Positions 21,478 to 32,366 of a stretch of 64,000 nucleotides of DNA are shown here, in pieces. Source of the stretch: Pseudisothecium myosuroides (taxonomy: Eukaryota > Streptophyta > Bryopsida > Hypnales > Lembophyllaceae). The position numbers were made by a program, and so were the translations under genes. The stretch is from positions 1,800,501-1,864,500 of the forward strand of contig OX637290.1 in the NCBI GenBank assembly GCA_951799445.1, in the 5' to 3' direction. The notes beneath the pieces are model-generated. The model did no database searches, was not told the origin of the DNA, and saw only the letters and a list, made by a program, of their open reading frames with translations. Position 1 is the first letter of the stretch, and each line of letters starts with the position of its first letter.

Positions 21478-23352
21478 TCAGCAGCTGAACCGACATAATG
21501 GTTTCGAAATGTCGTTTCGACAGGGGAGTACGCTAGCGTGAAGAGAATCTCCACACGGTTGCAAGATGAATGACATACTTCTGGTGGAAAGCGAAGTGAT
21601 CCGCCGGAAAAGCAACCCAAAAGAGCTGGGTTTAGGATCCTTGTCCGAGGACGACTGTTTCGGTTTATGCAACCGTTTCACCACGCCCTCTCTGTTGGTG
21701 AACGTGAAGAAGTCGTGATCCTTGCGAATTATTCCCAGGCTCCGGACCTGCGCAAACCGCAGCAGCTTCCACAAATCGGCGAAGCTGGGCCTGTCCTGCG
21801 GCCGGAGCTGCCAGCAATTCGTGATGCAGAACTTCAAGTAGTCAGGACAGTTCTTTGGGAGCTGCGGCCGCAGGCCTTTCTGGATCCTGGGGTGCAACTC
21901 GCCCATGCTGTGTGTCTACTGTTCTACCAGGAACGGAGGCTGCCCACTGAGCACCTCGTTGAACATGATCCCGAAGCTCCACACATCCGCTAACCGAGGA
22001 AACCTCGGCGATTCCTTGGGGAATGGGGAATCTTTATTGAAAACCTCTGGCGCTCCGTAAATCTTCGTCCCCACATTTTTCGACACCGTGCTGTTCACGA
22101 TGCTCATGGCCTTGGTGTTCACCAAGCCAAAATCGCCGAGCTTCACACGCACGTAGCCGTGCGCTGCGAGCTCGGGAAACTCCTGGGGGCTCACGGGTTC
22201 CACCAGTACGTTGCTGGGCTTCAAATCGCGGTGCGCGACGTTGTAGTTGTTCAAATGCCACACCGCCTTGGTCAATTGAAGCATCACGTCAATCGCGATG
22301 TCATGTGGCATGGCGTTGGTCGCGAGGTGGCGCATGTGCTTCTCCAGGTCGGTCGGCAGGAGCTCCATCAAAATGTGCGATTGGGCGGTCAAGTTGAGCT
22401 CCGGAGGTGCGACGGACGCGTCACGAGGCGTGCTGTAGGGGGTAGATGTGCCCGATTTGGACGAGACCGGCGCTTCCCAGTAGCGGAAGAACTGCACGAT
22501 GTGCGGATGTCGAAAAGAACTCAAGCTCGTGGCTTCCTTTGCGCATTTGTAGTTGAGAACTTTCATTGCGCAGTTCCGTCCCAACCATCGCACATCCATC
22601 ACGGCGCCAAAGGCGCCTGCCCCGATGAAACCCGCGAGTTTGTACGTGTTGAGGTCCACATTCGCCATGGTTTGGATCAGGTCGGTATTCTCCAGCCGTG
22701 TCCGCACATGAGTCGCGAGGAGATAGTCGCGGTCGCGGGGTTTGCCAACATACGATCTCTGAAGCTCCCGCACACGCCGGAGCAGTTCCTGCTTGTCCTC
22801 GACGAACGCCTCATCGAGCTCATTGTCGGGTGATTTGAACTCCTCCAGCAGCTGCTCAACATCCTTCTCCGCCACTTCCAGAAGCTCCTGTTCGATTTTC
22901 TGCCTACTCATCACCCACGTGACAGACGCGATGGCGATGTCCACCATGGACGTCCACCAGCGAAGGTCGAGAAGGATGTGCACGATGTCCTCCTTGATCT
23001 GAGCAAGCGTCACGGCGGACGCCAGCCACGAAGGGTCCACCTCGCAGCAACAGCCGCGCACCAGAGTCTCCGCGCGCTTCACCGTGAAATACAGCTGCCG
23101 CAGGGCCTTCCGCCGGATGTCATCGCTGCTGGTAATGCCAACGAGAGAATCCGACTTCCCCGTCAGGAACCTCCCGGTGTCGCTGATCTTGGACAAGAGG
23201 TACTGGCATTGACGCAGATGCAGTTGCACGCGGCGCCCGGGTAGCATCTCCTGGACGAGCTTGATGGACGACGACGCCTCCCTCCAGTAGTCGACGTCGA
23301 GGTTGTCCATTGCCAACCCATTTCGAGACACTAGAGAAGGTCTCGGGCAACA
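21478..23352 (-). pseudogene. Protein kinase with N-terminal helical domain, interrupted by TAG (second kinase unit)
   Basis: From ATG 23310 the frame encodes an N-terminal region of about 200 residues with a helical segment (LYFTVKRAETLVRGCC) like that of the neighbouring kinase, then a full kinase start. The Gly loop is IGAGAFGAV (about residue 226), the beta-3 Lys is in CAMKV, the catalytic loop is HRDLKPSN (about 358) and the Mg-binding motif is DFGLV (about 391), followed by an APE-like GAPE and DVWSFG. At 21916-21918 an in-frame TAG follows FLVEQ. The same frame then continues with the expected subdomains X and XI (ITNCWQLRPQDRPSF) to a stop at 21478. Without read-through the kinase lacks its C-lobe end. 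The frame is also open above the ATG to a good splice acceptor at 23353-23354, so it may be the second half of a fusion. Confidence 0.75.
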
Positions 23353-23463
23353 CTGGTTGAAACACCCATCGTATAGTAAATTAAACAAGCGACAGCTGTG
23401 AACATGACCCCATTTGACCAAACGAAATAAGAGGCATGTTTATTCACAAAGAGTGGGACTCAC
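23353..23463 (-). other. Putative 111-bp phase-0 intron joining two kinase units
   Basis: On the minus strand the donor GATGAG|GTGAGT ends at 23464 and the acceptor CAACCAG|TGTTGC begins the next exon at 23352. Both fall at phase 0, so splicing would join the first kinase in frame to the second through a linker beginning CCPRPSLVSRNG. The interval is too short to be a usual plant terminator plus promoter. Without a transcript it stays a prediction. Confidence 0.5.
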
Positions 23464-25125
23464 CTCATCCCCATCAAACCACTCCTCTTCAGTGGTCAGG
23501 TTCATAGCTATTTGAGGAGAGCGATCCAGTTGTCGAAGCTCAGACCGCTTCTTCATCGCTTTTTTTATATACAAATCACCAGGATACTCTTCATCATATT
23601 GACCCTCTACTTTCAATCGTAAACCCAAAGAAGGTAATGAATGGTTCCTCAAAAGCTTGTGCCTGAGCTTCTCGAGTCTTGCACAAATGTCCAAAAAATT
23701 GGGTCTCAAATCCCTATCCTGAGCCCAGCCTTCCTTGATTAGTGATGCCAACTCCTTTGGAGTGTGAACAGGGAGATTTGGCCTCTGTCCAGAGCGAATT
23801 GCTGCATATAGATCTCCCCTCTTTATGTTCCCAAATGGTTCCTCTCCTGAGAGGATCACTGAGCACATCACTGAGAAGCTGTAGACGTCAGCCTTGAACC
23901 AATTTGCTCTGCCATTCGAGAATGCCTCCGGGGCCATGTAAGTTGTGGTACCAATTTTGGGGCGTGTTATTGTATTTGACTTGTCCTGGTTCAATTTGAT
24001 TTTAGCAAGGCCAAAATCAACAACCTTCACCTCAAGAAACTGTTGATTGATACTACAAACCACGTTGGGAGTCTTGAGGTCCCGATGAGCAATTCCATTA
24101 TCATGGAGGTACCGCATGCCATATCCAATCTGCAATATAATGTCAAGAGCTAAAAACAAAGAAAGTCTTTCCTTTCGCCTCCTAATAAAAGAACCAAGGC
24201 TAGTTTCCATTTGCTCCATTGCAATGAAATGGCCACTTGTATGAACAGTCTCATATTTGTTGCAACAAAGAAACTTCACGATGTTGGGGTGATTGAGGCT
24301 GGCTAAAATCTTGGCTTCCGCTAGCCATTCATCCTCCGGCAATGTATCCTCAAACTCCTTCTTTGCACAAGGTACATCAAGCCAAGCTGTCTTGATAACG
24401 CTAGCCCCCAGACGTACTGACTTCTCACTCCACTCTCCAGCAAGGTCTTCCCCATCCAATGACAAATTGGAAGACCTCACATCAAAATCCTCGTCGATGG
24501 ATTGTTTGAGAGCAAAATTCACTCTCCCCAACAAATACTTTCCAAGCTGTAGGGATCGGAGGTCACTGCTGGAGATATTTGCAGCATTGACAAGGCCCTC
24601 GAGTCTACTCCTTAAAGCAACGCGATCTTCAGAAATCTCCTCTGGACTTGGGGGATAAAAGATAGAAGAACTACGAAGATCCAAACGGGAATTTCCTTTG
24701 TTGATGGCTTCCAAAATTTCGTAGATGGTGCTGTAACTGAGGCTTGCCTCAAGTAAAATCTCCCGAAATGCATCCTGATTTTGGATTTGAAATGCAGATG
24801 CCGGGCACCAATGGCACCAATCTATACTGCAACAGTTCTCCACAAGTTTCTTCGCCTTCTCAGACACTCGATACAAGTTCTCCAAAGCCACACAACCAAA
24901 GAAAGGGTTGATGTCTTCAGACAAAGATGCCAAGGATTCAATATTTTCAACGGTCTTTTTTAGCTTGGATGACATACTTAAGCATTGATGTCGATTCAAA
25001 GGGTCTTCATGCCTTATCAATTCACATATTCTCTCGATGTTTGTCCTCGAGAGGAGCAGAAAATTTGTAGGTGAAGAAGATGCACTTGCACCAGACGGCC
25101 AAAATGAAAACCATGAACTCGCCAT
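23440..25125 (-). CDS. Protein kinase-like protein with N-terminal helical domain (first kinase unit)
   Basis: The first true ATG is at 25125 (MASSWFSFW); further upstream the frame has only a TTG. Residues 1-200 form a helical N-terminal domain with YRVSEKAKKLVENCC, similar in spacing to U-box N-terminal or MLKL/HeLo-type bundles; this is an inference. The kinase domain covers about residues 220-490: a degenerate Gly loop (VRLGASVIKTAW), a likely beta-3 Lys in PCAKKEF, HRDLKTPN (about 345), DFGLA (about 368), APE (about 398), DVYSFSVM and a final RPNF. The missing Gly loop suggests weak or absent activity, though the catalytic residues remain. The frame stops at 23440, but a strong splice donor (GTGAGT) sits 18 bases before the stop codon and could join it to the kinase downstream. 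Confidence 0.8.
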   Translation of the reverse strand: MASSWFSFWPSGASASSSPTNFLLLSRTNIERICELIRHEDPLNRHQCLSMSSKLKKTVENIESLASLSEDINPFFGCVALENLYRVSEKAKKLVENCCSIDWCHWCPASAFQIQNQDAFREILLEASLSYSTIYEILEAINKGNSRLDLRSSSIFYPPSPEEISEDRVALRSRLEGLVNAANISSSDLRSLQLGKYLLGRVNFALKQSIDEDFDVRSSNLSLDGEDLAGEWSEKSVRLGASVIKTAWLDVPCAKKEFEDTLPEDEWLAEAKILASLNHPNIVKFLCCNKYETVHTSGHFIAMEQMETSLGSFIRRRKERLSLFLALDIILQIGYGMRYLHDNGIAHRDLKTPNVVCSINQQFLEVKVVDFGLAKIKLNQDKSNTITRPKIGTTTYMAPEAFSNGRANWFKADVYSFSVMCSVILSGEEPFGNIKRGDLYAAIRSGQRPNLPVHTPKELASLIKEGWAQDRDLRPNFLDICARLEKLRHKLLRNHSLPSLGLRLKVEGQYDEEYPGDLYIKKAMKKRSELRQLDRSPQIAMNLTTEEEWFDGDEVSPTLCE

Positions 25126-26675
25126 TTGTATATCCAATATCTAAATTCTCCTTCAGGATGAAAGCAGAGAGTAGCCAACACTTGCTTCTTGCATCTCTGT
25201 ATAGAAGTACAACGCTTCTGATGAATGCTTTAAAAAGCTTGAGCCTTCCTTTTTGTAGTTCACTCCAACCAAAGCTTGCAAAGTGTGACAAAGCGTCTAA
25301 TCTCTACAAAGCTGCACATTAAACCACAATTATAAAAAAATCTTATTTGCAAAGATGACTACACAAATTCTAAGAAATTTCTACAATTGGATCTGATTCA
25401 TTTCTATGAGTCAGCCTGGATACTCAGTGTCTGGCAAGCTATGACTCATATCATTCGCTTCTGCACCGTCTTCAGTACTACAAACTTGAATTAATAAAAG
25501 CGCCATATTATCACAACAAATCTTACCTTCAGATAGAATGTGATTCCAATCGAAATCCGCAACCGCACGCTGGAGAGCTACGGTGCAAGACCCTGCAAAA
25601 GACAAGAACGACATGTTAAAACCATTTTTATAATGATACTTGGACAAGAGCCTGCAAAGAAACGCAGAAAACATGGTGTGATAGTTTTCAAGCTACTCAA
25701 ACAGCTAGGGGGCACTGACACACCATCCGTACGATGACTTTGAGTTCAAAACAATAAAATGCAATGAACGAGGCTGAACCGGGAATATTCAACATTCTAA
25801 GTAAGCAAATGTAACTCTCTTGACTGCCTATCACATATTAATTACGAGATGATCCAGAACATGATTCTGCCTGCCAGTAAATTTTCTCGCAGATCACAAG
25901 GTGAAGAAAAACAAGTAACCGCAGCATGAACCTCACATACATGTATCCGCGTAAGCAAAAGAAAGGAACCTAGAAATCAATTAAAGAAACACATCTACGT
26001 CTAAAAACTCTCCCGCAAATCGGAGTACTGCATACAAGTATAACAAAACAAGGCAGAATCACGACATAATTGCGTAGCCCAAGAAGCTTCAAAGGACACC
26101 GGAAATTCGTGGAATGCGGAGGTCCTTCGAAATTCACAAGCACTGCTCTGAGATATCTCTAACCTTGTACTGCTCACGCTTAAGGTCAAAACCGACAGAC
26201 CTAGCATCCAACGCTACCCCTCGATCTCACTCGCTCTGAACCCTTCTACGACTGAAACCCTTAAGTGTAAGTGTGTTCTGTACCTTGCCAGGACATAGGA
26301 ACCTCAAACTCAAGTGAAATCAAACCAGTGCAAATGTCGGTAAGGTAAAGCTGGGGAATTCCCACCACTGCCAAGCGTTTCGGATTTGCTCATCGTCTTC
26401 CATGACGTAATGGTGAGCCTCAGCTCGTGCGCCGCAGGTGTCGCATCTCTCACACTCGCTTGTCAGGGACACAAACAAGAGATTTGCAGTGCAATTGTCG
26501 GTAAGTAAGCTAAAGCTGGGGACGCACTGTTCGAAGGCATGGTCCAAACACGAAGGGCGATAAAGACGGGGTTGAAGCGTCGCCAAGCCGTGGTTGGTGC
26601 CGACGGAGTGGTCTAACACGGCAGTTCTATTTCATCCTGAAGTAAGGATGATTTTCATCCGATGATTGGTGTTTA
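25126..26675. other. Upstream region of the kinase unit; possible untranslated exons, no gene assigned
   Basis: Minus-strand frames at 25411-25674, 26001-26207 and 26320-26619 are short and carry no motif I know. The GC-richer block at 26100-26640 with CG dinucleotides looks like a promoter or first-exon region for the kinase locus. A donor-like AAG|GTACAG lies at about 26280-26286 on the minus strand. Confidence 0.35.
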
Positions 26676-27475
26676 TTAACCCTTAACTGCCTCAGCGACC
26701 ATATATGGTCGAGCTGAAATTTCAGGCTCATTTTGGTATGGGCAGTTAAATTCGTTTGACCGTTTTAAAATTTTTTTCGGGCAGTTTTTAGGGTTAACTA
26801 TTGAAAACTTTCATTTTTCACTGCAAAAGGTAAACATTTGATTTTTGAGAGGTCTTCAAAGCCATATATGTCCCAAAGTGGAAGAGTAAAATTTCCTAAT
26901 TTTACTTCATTTCCCAACTTTTGCCAATTTCACTTGATTTGAGATCTAAAAACTTGTACTTACCCATTTGCTTTGAAAATGGTCCCAATGGAAAGAGTAA
27001 ATTGTTTTCATGATTTTCACCATTGAAAATTTAAACATGCAAGTGTTGATTTGGAGTTATTTGCGATTTATACTTATTAAAAAAATTGCATTTCACGAAT
27101 TGCAAGGTGGATTGTGTAATAAGTTTGATAGCTTTTCATGTGAAATTAAGTTTTTTGAAAGTGCATTTTAGTGTGCTAACATTATTTGTTGTCATTCATG
27201 TCACTTCCCATCTCAAGAAAAATTTATATGCAAATTTCTAAAACATGGCAGCATACTAAAAATCGAAAGCATACATTTCTCTTGTTATAATCTCACAACT
27301 CCTATGCAATTTCGCACTCAAAATTGGTATGCATACCAATAATCAAGCTCTTCAAACATCTATACGGTTAGATTTTGAAAAAAATACAATTTGCTTCATT
27401 GGGGTTAACTATAAGCCCATGCTCTTTTTTCATAGTCAAAACACTCTTGAAAAGGCTTGGGCATTTAGGGGTTAA
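26676..27475. mobile_element. TTAA-ended element, about 800 bp, mismatched ends
   Basis: The left end is TTAACCCTTAACTGCC. The right end (27454-27475), read inverted, is TTAACCCCTAAATGCCCAAG, matching the terminus of the element at 14080. The ends therefore match only over the first dozen bases, and the pairing is my inference. A perfect 16-base palindrome, CGACCATATATGGTCG, lies near the left end (about 26695-26710). The interior is AT-rich and non-coding. Confidence 0.45.
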
Positions 27476-27856
27476 GTAACACAGGCTTTAAGTTTGGAAG
27501 GACGCTACAGTGGACCTAAAATGTCCCATGGTCGGATGGATGACTTCATTGTTAATTGTAGAAACAAAGAATGCAACTACAATGGTGGTTCAATAATCAA
27601 AGTATAACAGTAATTCCCTTGGTCGTAGAGGTTGTAGCATTTCAAAATTAATCCTACCACAACCAATGAATGACTTTTAGAATTCATTGTATATTTGAAG
27701 AATGGACTTATTGGTCCAAAAATTAGATCATTTTGAACTGGCAAAGTACCTTGGTGATAGGTCTCATCATCTTGTTCTGAGGCTTGTATTTTTCAAGGCT
27801 GAACTTCATAGGATGAAGCCTTTATATGACCATGTGGTCACACTTCAAAAGCCCGC

Positions 27857-28968
27857 TTAACCCCTAAAGGACCAACTTGCTATTTTTAGCAACATAGTGA
27901 TTTTAGGCACATACTTATGACTAGAAATTTGCACAATTTAGTTTGAAATTTTTATAAAAGGTGGGGACAAGGAATATCTTTCATATGCACTAAATTCACT
28001 AGAAGAAATCTGCGTTGAACTCAACAAAAACTACCCCACGTGTTTGTTGTATCTAGCCCAAAATCTGCGTTTTCCAACGCAGAAAAACACAGATTTTGCG
28101 TTGGACACAGCAAACACGTGGGGTAGTTTTTGTTGAGTTCAATGCAAATTTCTTCTAGTGATTTCATGACATTTGGAAATATGAGTCAAAAGTTATGACC
28201 TAATATGTTGCTTTTTTTTGTAACTGGGCAGTCCAGGCAGATCAGAAAAATCACTTTTTTCAAAAATAAAAATGTGAAATTGATTTTCTAGATTTTTATA
28301 TACATGGAAAGTTTTGAATCATTCCATTTCAATGCAATGAGTAAAAAGTTATGAGAAGTTTTAGTTTGCGGGCAGTTATGGATTCTTCACTCTAAAATAA
28401 ACTTTGAAATCGTTTATTTCACTCAATTTTCAAGATTTTTTGAAAAAATAAAATCATAGGATGTAGATTGTTTGTAATAACATTACAACCATTGGAATTG
28501 ACATGTTTCAATTCCATAATTAAATTCTTAACAATTTTGTATTTCGAATCATTTTCTACTTCTTTCCATTTACTATTTTTTTCCTATATATTGTACAATT
28601 CCAAATGATTTGAAAAAATTTAAGCATATAGCCAACTTGCTTAGGGAAAAGAATTTAAAGAAGCACCACTATTTTGGATATTTTCTTATACAAATGTGAC
28701 ATTGAGAAGTGCAGTTGCCCTATTTTTCGCTCAGACAAAAAAATGATGTTTGCCAATTCTAACGCTAATATCTTCCAATCTGCAAGGTGAAAAATTCTAA
28801 TATTTTTTCCACACGTTCTAAAACTAGCATACTATAAAATCCTATGGTTACATCACTTACATGTGTCAAAAAAAGTTTTTTTTCAAAAATTTGGTATTTA
28901 TACTAGAAATGGCAGTTTTGGAGCATTTTTGGTGAAAACATAGTCAAAAAACTTTAATTAGGGGTTAA
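27857..28968. mobile_element. TTAA-ended element, about 1.1 kb, with a nested CACTA hairpin
   Basis: The left end TTAACCCCTAAAGGACC (27857-27873) is identical to the end at 34639. The right end GGGGTTAA (28961-28968), read inverted, is TTAACCCCTAATTAAAG, matching only the first 11 bases. The interior is AT-rich. A CACTA-type hairpin is inserted at 27997. Another family terminus, GCCTTGGTTTTTTAGGAGTT followed by AA, lies at 29661-29682 without a clear partner, so the true right end could be there. Confidence 0.45.
27997..28160. mobile_element. CACTA-type hairpin MITE, 164 bp, TSD ATT
   Basis: It begins CACTAGAAGAAA and ends TTTCTTCTAGTG. About 55 bases at each end are inverted copies (ACTACCCCACGTG is in both arms), so the whole element can fold on itself. 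It is flanked by ATT at 27994-27996 and 28161-28163, the 3-bp duplication expected of CACTA elements. A second, shorter hairpin (CTGCGTTTTCCAACGCAG) forms near the middle. Confidence 0.8.
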
Positions 28969-31694
28969 TTTGTATGATCCATTTTGCATCTAAACTAAAA
29001 TGGATCTTATTAATTATTTTTTTAAATATTTAGATATAAAATCACATGTCTTCTATAACTAAATCAAAATTTAGATTCTTCTTTTAAAAATTTAAAAAAT
29101 AACCTTGAATTACAAAATAAGCCTAAAAAATCTTGGCAAGTGATCGTTCAATGTATGCAAGAAGTCTCGCATAGCTATACACAAAGTCAATTTTGGTTGG
29201 ATTTTCACCCCAATTTTCACACAAGGTGTAAACTTGTACCTTCCTAGTGAGAATTTAATTTTTTTTCCAATCGGGTGCCCAAATCAAAAACTATGTTGCT
29301 ATAAGCTTTTCAGGCAACTTTAAGAAGCATGCGCAAAACACTCCCTCTACTTTTGAAATTTGGCAAGTATATAACTTACATGATACAAGATGCAGCGTAA
29401 AAAATAAACCATGTAGAGTATAATAATCTTGCTCTAGGAGGAGTTAAAGTCTATTGGCCTTGTCCAGCAAGGCTGAAAAAAAATCTCTTCTAATTTCAAA
29501 TGTAATAATCTTTAAATCCGTGGGGTCAACATTTTTGAAATTTTTCCACACATTCCTAAAATAGTCTCCTACAAATTTGTGTGGTTGAATTTTGAAAAAT
29601 AACTCTTTTTTCAATTTTTTCTCATTGCCCTAAATTTTTCACAATTTTTGCCCATAACATGCCTTGGTTTTTTAGGAGTTAATATAGATGGATATAAGAT
29701 TATGATATTTACATGGTGTTCTGATAGTACTAAGTATAATCAAAGATCCTTCAAATGGATAAAGAATTTGGTATTTGTACTTGAAAGGTGATTTGTGGCT
29801 TTATAGAGTTTTTTTATGCACCTGACCTAATCTAATTGTAGTCAGATGTCAACATTTTTCCAACGCAAATTTCTCTATCCTACAACGAAGCTTAAGGGTG
29901 AGGAGATTTTCTCTTGGAAAAATTCTCTCTCTATAATCGGGTGGTTTGAGCTTCTTGTAAAAGTATTCTTTTGTTTTTGCATATATATATTTATTCTTTT
30001 TCTAGAATCAATTGGTGGTTTGAAGTCTCATTTGATTTTGAGTTGTGACCTTGTGGGAGGTTCGAAACAATTAGTAGATTAAATTGCTCTAAATCTAGTT
30101 AGGTTCATCTTATTGACAGGCTTGAACTCAATTTTGTCCAAGGTTTTGCTTGTTGCTAAATGAAAAAGTCTACAACATCAACTCCACAAAGAACGTCAAT
30201 TTTGTTAAATTGGCAATGTTCCATTAGTCAAAAATTGTGACATATATCTTCACAAAGGTATAATTTCAAGCCACAAACAAAAACAAGTATAGATTTGGGG
30301 TTTATACCATGTAGCTTGAACCTTATTACCTTGCCAAAGTATTTATATTGGAATGTCAAAATTTAACAAAATTGATGTTAAAGATAGTTATGCACAAGGC
30401 TCACAACTTCAATTTTGTTAAATTGGCAAAACTATTCCAATACTTTGGTACTTTAACAGTTTCACGCATGTATGATATATCCCTATTTATCCTAGGTTTG
30501 AGATCTCTATGAACATAGAATTATTTCACAATTTTGGCACCACAATCAAGCCACTCTAGTGAAATTGATGTTTCATTTGATGAGCACACATATTCTGTAA
30601 ACCCATGTGTCACAGCGCTAAAAGTGTGGCATAGTTCAAAAGCAATGCACGAGTCCTAAAACTTTGCACCAGAGTAGATCTCAAGTTCCACATGCATCGA
30701 TCAGGAAAAGTGTCAATCTCCAGATACTTGCCAAAGTGAGAAATAAAATCTCAGTTACGTAAACACCAGAAACTTATCTAAGTAGGCCATAACTGATTAG
30801 CCAGGCTGCTCAAAAAACATTTTCTGCACTACTACTCGCTTGGGAGTGAAGTTTATGAACTGCAACTGATATCAATGTACTAGTGGGCACAAGTGAAGAA
30901 CAGTGTAAATGAGATTAGACTTGCAAGACTCTTAATTATTGTCGCGGACTTTCGAATTTATTCTACTTCCGACTTCTCGAGCTAGGCTTCACTATTCTGT
31001 CTTCCGAGCAAGTGGTGTGTTCCAAACAAGGTACGTGGGTGCCGTACATAAGAGCGCAGGATTCATTGTACAGTACATGTGAAAAGAGCTGTCGCAAAGC
31101 AATTGGATTCGATCTTTATAGGTCACGGATCAATTCAAAACGATGAGCGAGTGTGATATTTTAAGAAATCACTCAAATGAAAGAGGCCGGTGCACAAAAA
31201 GTGCAAATGAGGACAACTTCGAGGTTGGATCAAACTTCGCAAAATTCTCAAACATGGCCTGCACTTCGTTATCAAGCTCTAAACTGAGTGTGTATATATT
31301 TCACCGTTCAAACAATTCTGAGGTCCGAGCACGCTCGCTCAGCCTCAGGCGATTATCTACTACACAAGATTGAAACAAAATACAAGCCATAGAATCTACT
31401 TGAATGAGTGGGTCAGTGCAAATCATTCCATTAAATAGACGGCGCCAAAGCTGGGGCCTAATACCAACTAAGTATTGTTTCACATATATATCGTGCATTA
31501 AGAGTTAAGACTAGCTCAAGATCATATATGATCAGGTTTATGATATCAGATTACAAGTGAGTGCAAACTAGTGCACACTTGGCAGTAATTAAAAAAATAA
31601 TGCGACAGTTTCACATATTCACATTCACTCGATCCGTCATTCCGTCCTGCACCAACGTACTCAATAAGTCAGCTAAAAATTATAAATTAATTCT
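28969..31694. other. AT-rich intergenic DNA with an unpaired TTAA-family end and a dispersed duplicate
   Basis: No gene is visible. An unpaired right terminus of the TTAA family lies at 29661-29682. The string TCAATTTTGTTAAATTGGCA occurs at about 30195 and 30408. From about 30960 composition rises in GC towards the 3' side of the germin-like gene, but open frames there are short and unconvincing. Confidence 0.4.
30573..30740 (-). pseudogene. Third copy of the FPDRxxxNLRS coding-like fragment
   Basis: This segment is about 75-80 percent identical by eye to 16511-16675. Read on the minus strand it gives a similar peptide (DTFPDRCMWNLRSTLVQSF) before a stop. Conservation of the peptide in two dispersed copies suggests an exon of an unknown gene or element. 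The hydrolase exon that adjoins the other copy is absent here. Confidence 0.5.
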
Positions 31695-32366
31695 TCAAGC
31701 CTGGAAGTTGGCTTTGATCTGCTGCACGGTCTTCTGGTTCACCTTGAACGCCTTCTCCAGCACCTCGTCGCTGATGGGAGGGGTAGCGCCGAAAAGCGCA
31801 GGCGCCACCAGCTGCACACCCGGGTTTTGGCTGCTCAGGGCTGCCAACGCCACAGCCGGACCCTTGCCCACATTCAGCTGGAAGTGCACCAGGCCCTTGG
31901 GAAACACGAACACATCGCCCGCGTACAATGTGGTGGCGAACAACTTGTTGGCCGTGCTGACGAAGCCCACGTACAACTGCCCCTGCAGCACCGTGAGGAG
32001 CTCGGTGGCGCGTGGGTGCGTGTGGGGGACGACGATGCCGTCCTTGGCGAAGTCCAGACGCGCCATGGCGATGCCCAGCGTGTTGAGCCCTGGCAGCTGC
32101 GCGGCGAAGACGGGCGTGACGGCGCTGGCGGTGGGGTTGTGGGTGTTCCCGGCCTTGTTGAGTCCGCGGAAGAGGAAGTCCGTGACCTTGGCGTCGGCGG
32201 CGTTCTTGCACACCAGTCCGTTGACGGTGATCTTGCTGGTGGCGTCGGCCACGCAGAAGTCCTGGAGGGGATCGGCGTCCGCGGCAAGGGTGATCACGGG
32301 CAACAGAATGAGAAGAGTCGCTTGCACCAGGAGGGCCGCCAGCGCCATGCGCCTCAGTGAGGCCAT
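31695..32366 (-). CDS. Germin-like protein (cupin), secreted
   Basis: A 223-residue single-exon gene. A hydrophobic signal peptide (about residues 1-29: ALAALLVQATLLILLPV) precedes ADADPLQDFCVAD, the usual germin N-terminus. Two Cys residues (QDFC and GLVC) would form the conserved disulfide. Germin box 1 is VPHTHPRATELLTVLQG (about residues 110-126), with the two His and one Glu metal ligands. Box 2 is FVFPKGLVHFQLNVG (about 152-167), with the last His. All four Mn ligands are present, so it should be a folded, metal-binding apoplastic oligomer; oxalate oxidase, superoxide dismutase and other activities are known in the family and cannot be told apart here. The start at 32366 is the ATG that gives the signal peptide. 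The coding DNA is much GC-richer than its surroundings. Confidence 0.95.
   Translation of the reverse strand: MASLRRMALAALLVQATLLILLPVITLAADADPLQDFCVADATSKITVNGLVCKNAADAKVTDFLFRGLNKAGNTHNPTASAVTPVFAAQLPGLNTLGIAMARLDFAKDGIVVPHTHPRATELLTVLQGQLYVGFVSTANKLFATTLYAGDVFVFPKGLVHFQLNVGKGPAVALAALSSQNPGVQLVAPALFGATPPISDEVLEKAFKVNQKTVQQIKANFQA

Noticed and set aside
22034..23365. Plus- and minus-strand frames overlapping the second kinase
   Set aside because: GC-rich shadow frames; the kinase frame has all the catalytic motifs.
16506..25125. NB-ARC or LRR domain that would make the cluster a PNL or HNL receptor gene
   Set aside because: No P-loop GxxGxGKT, GLPL or MHD-like motif and no leucine-rich repeats were seen on either strand.
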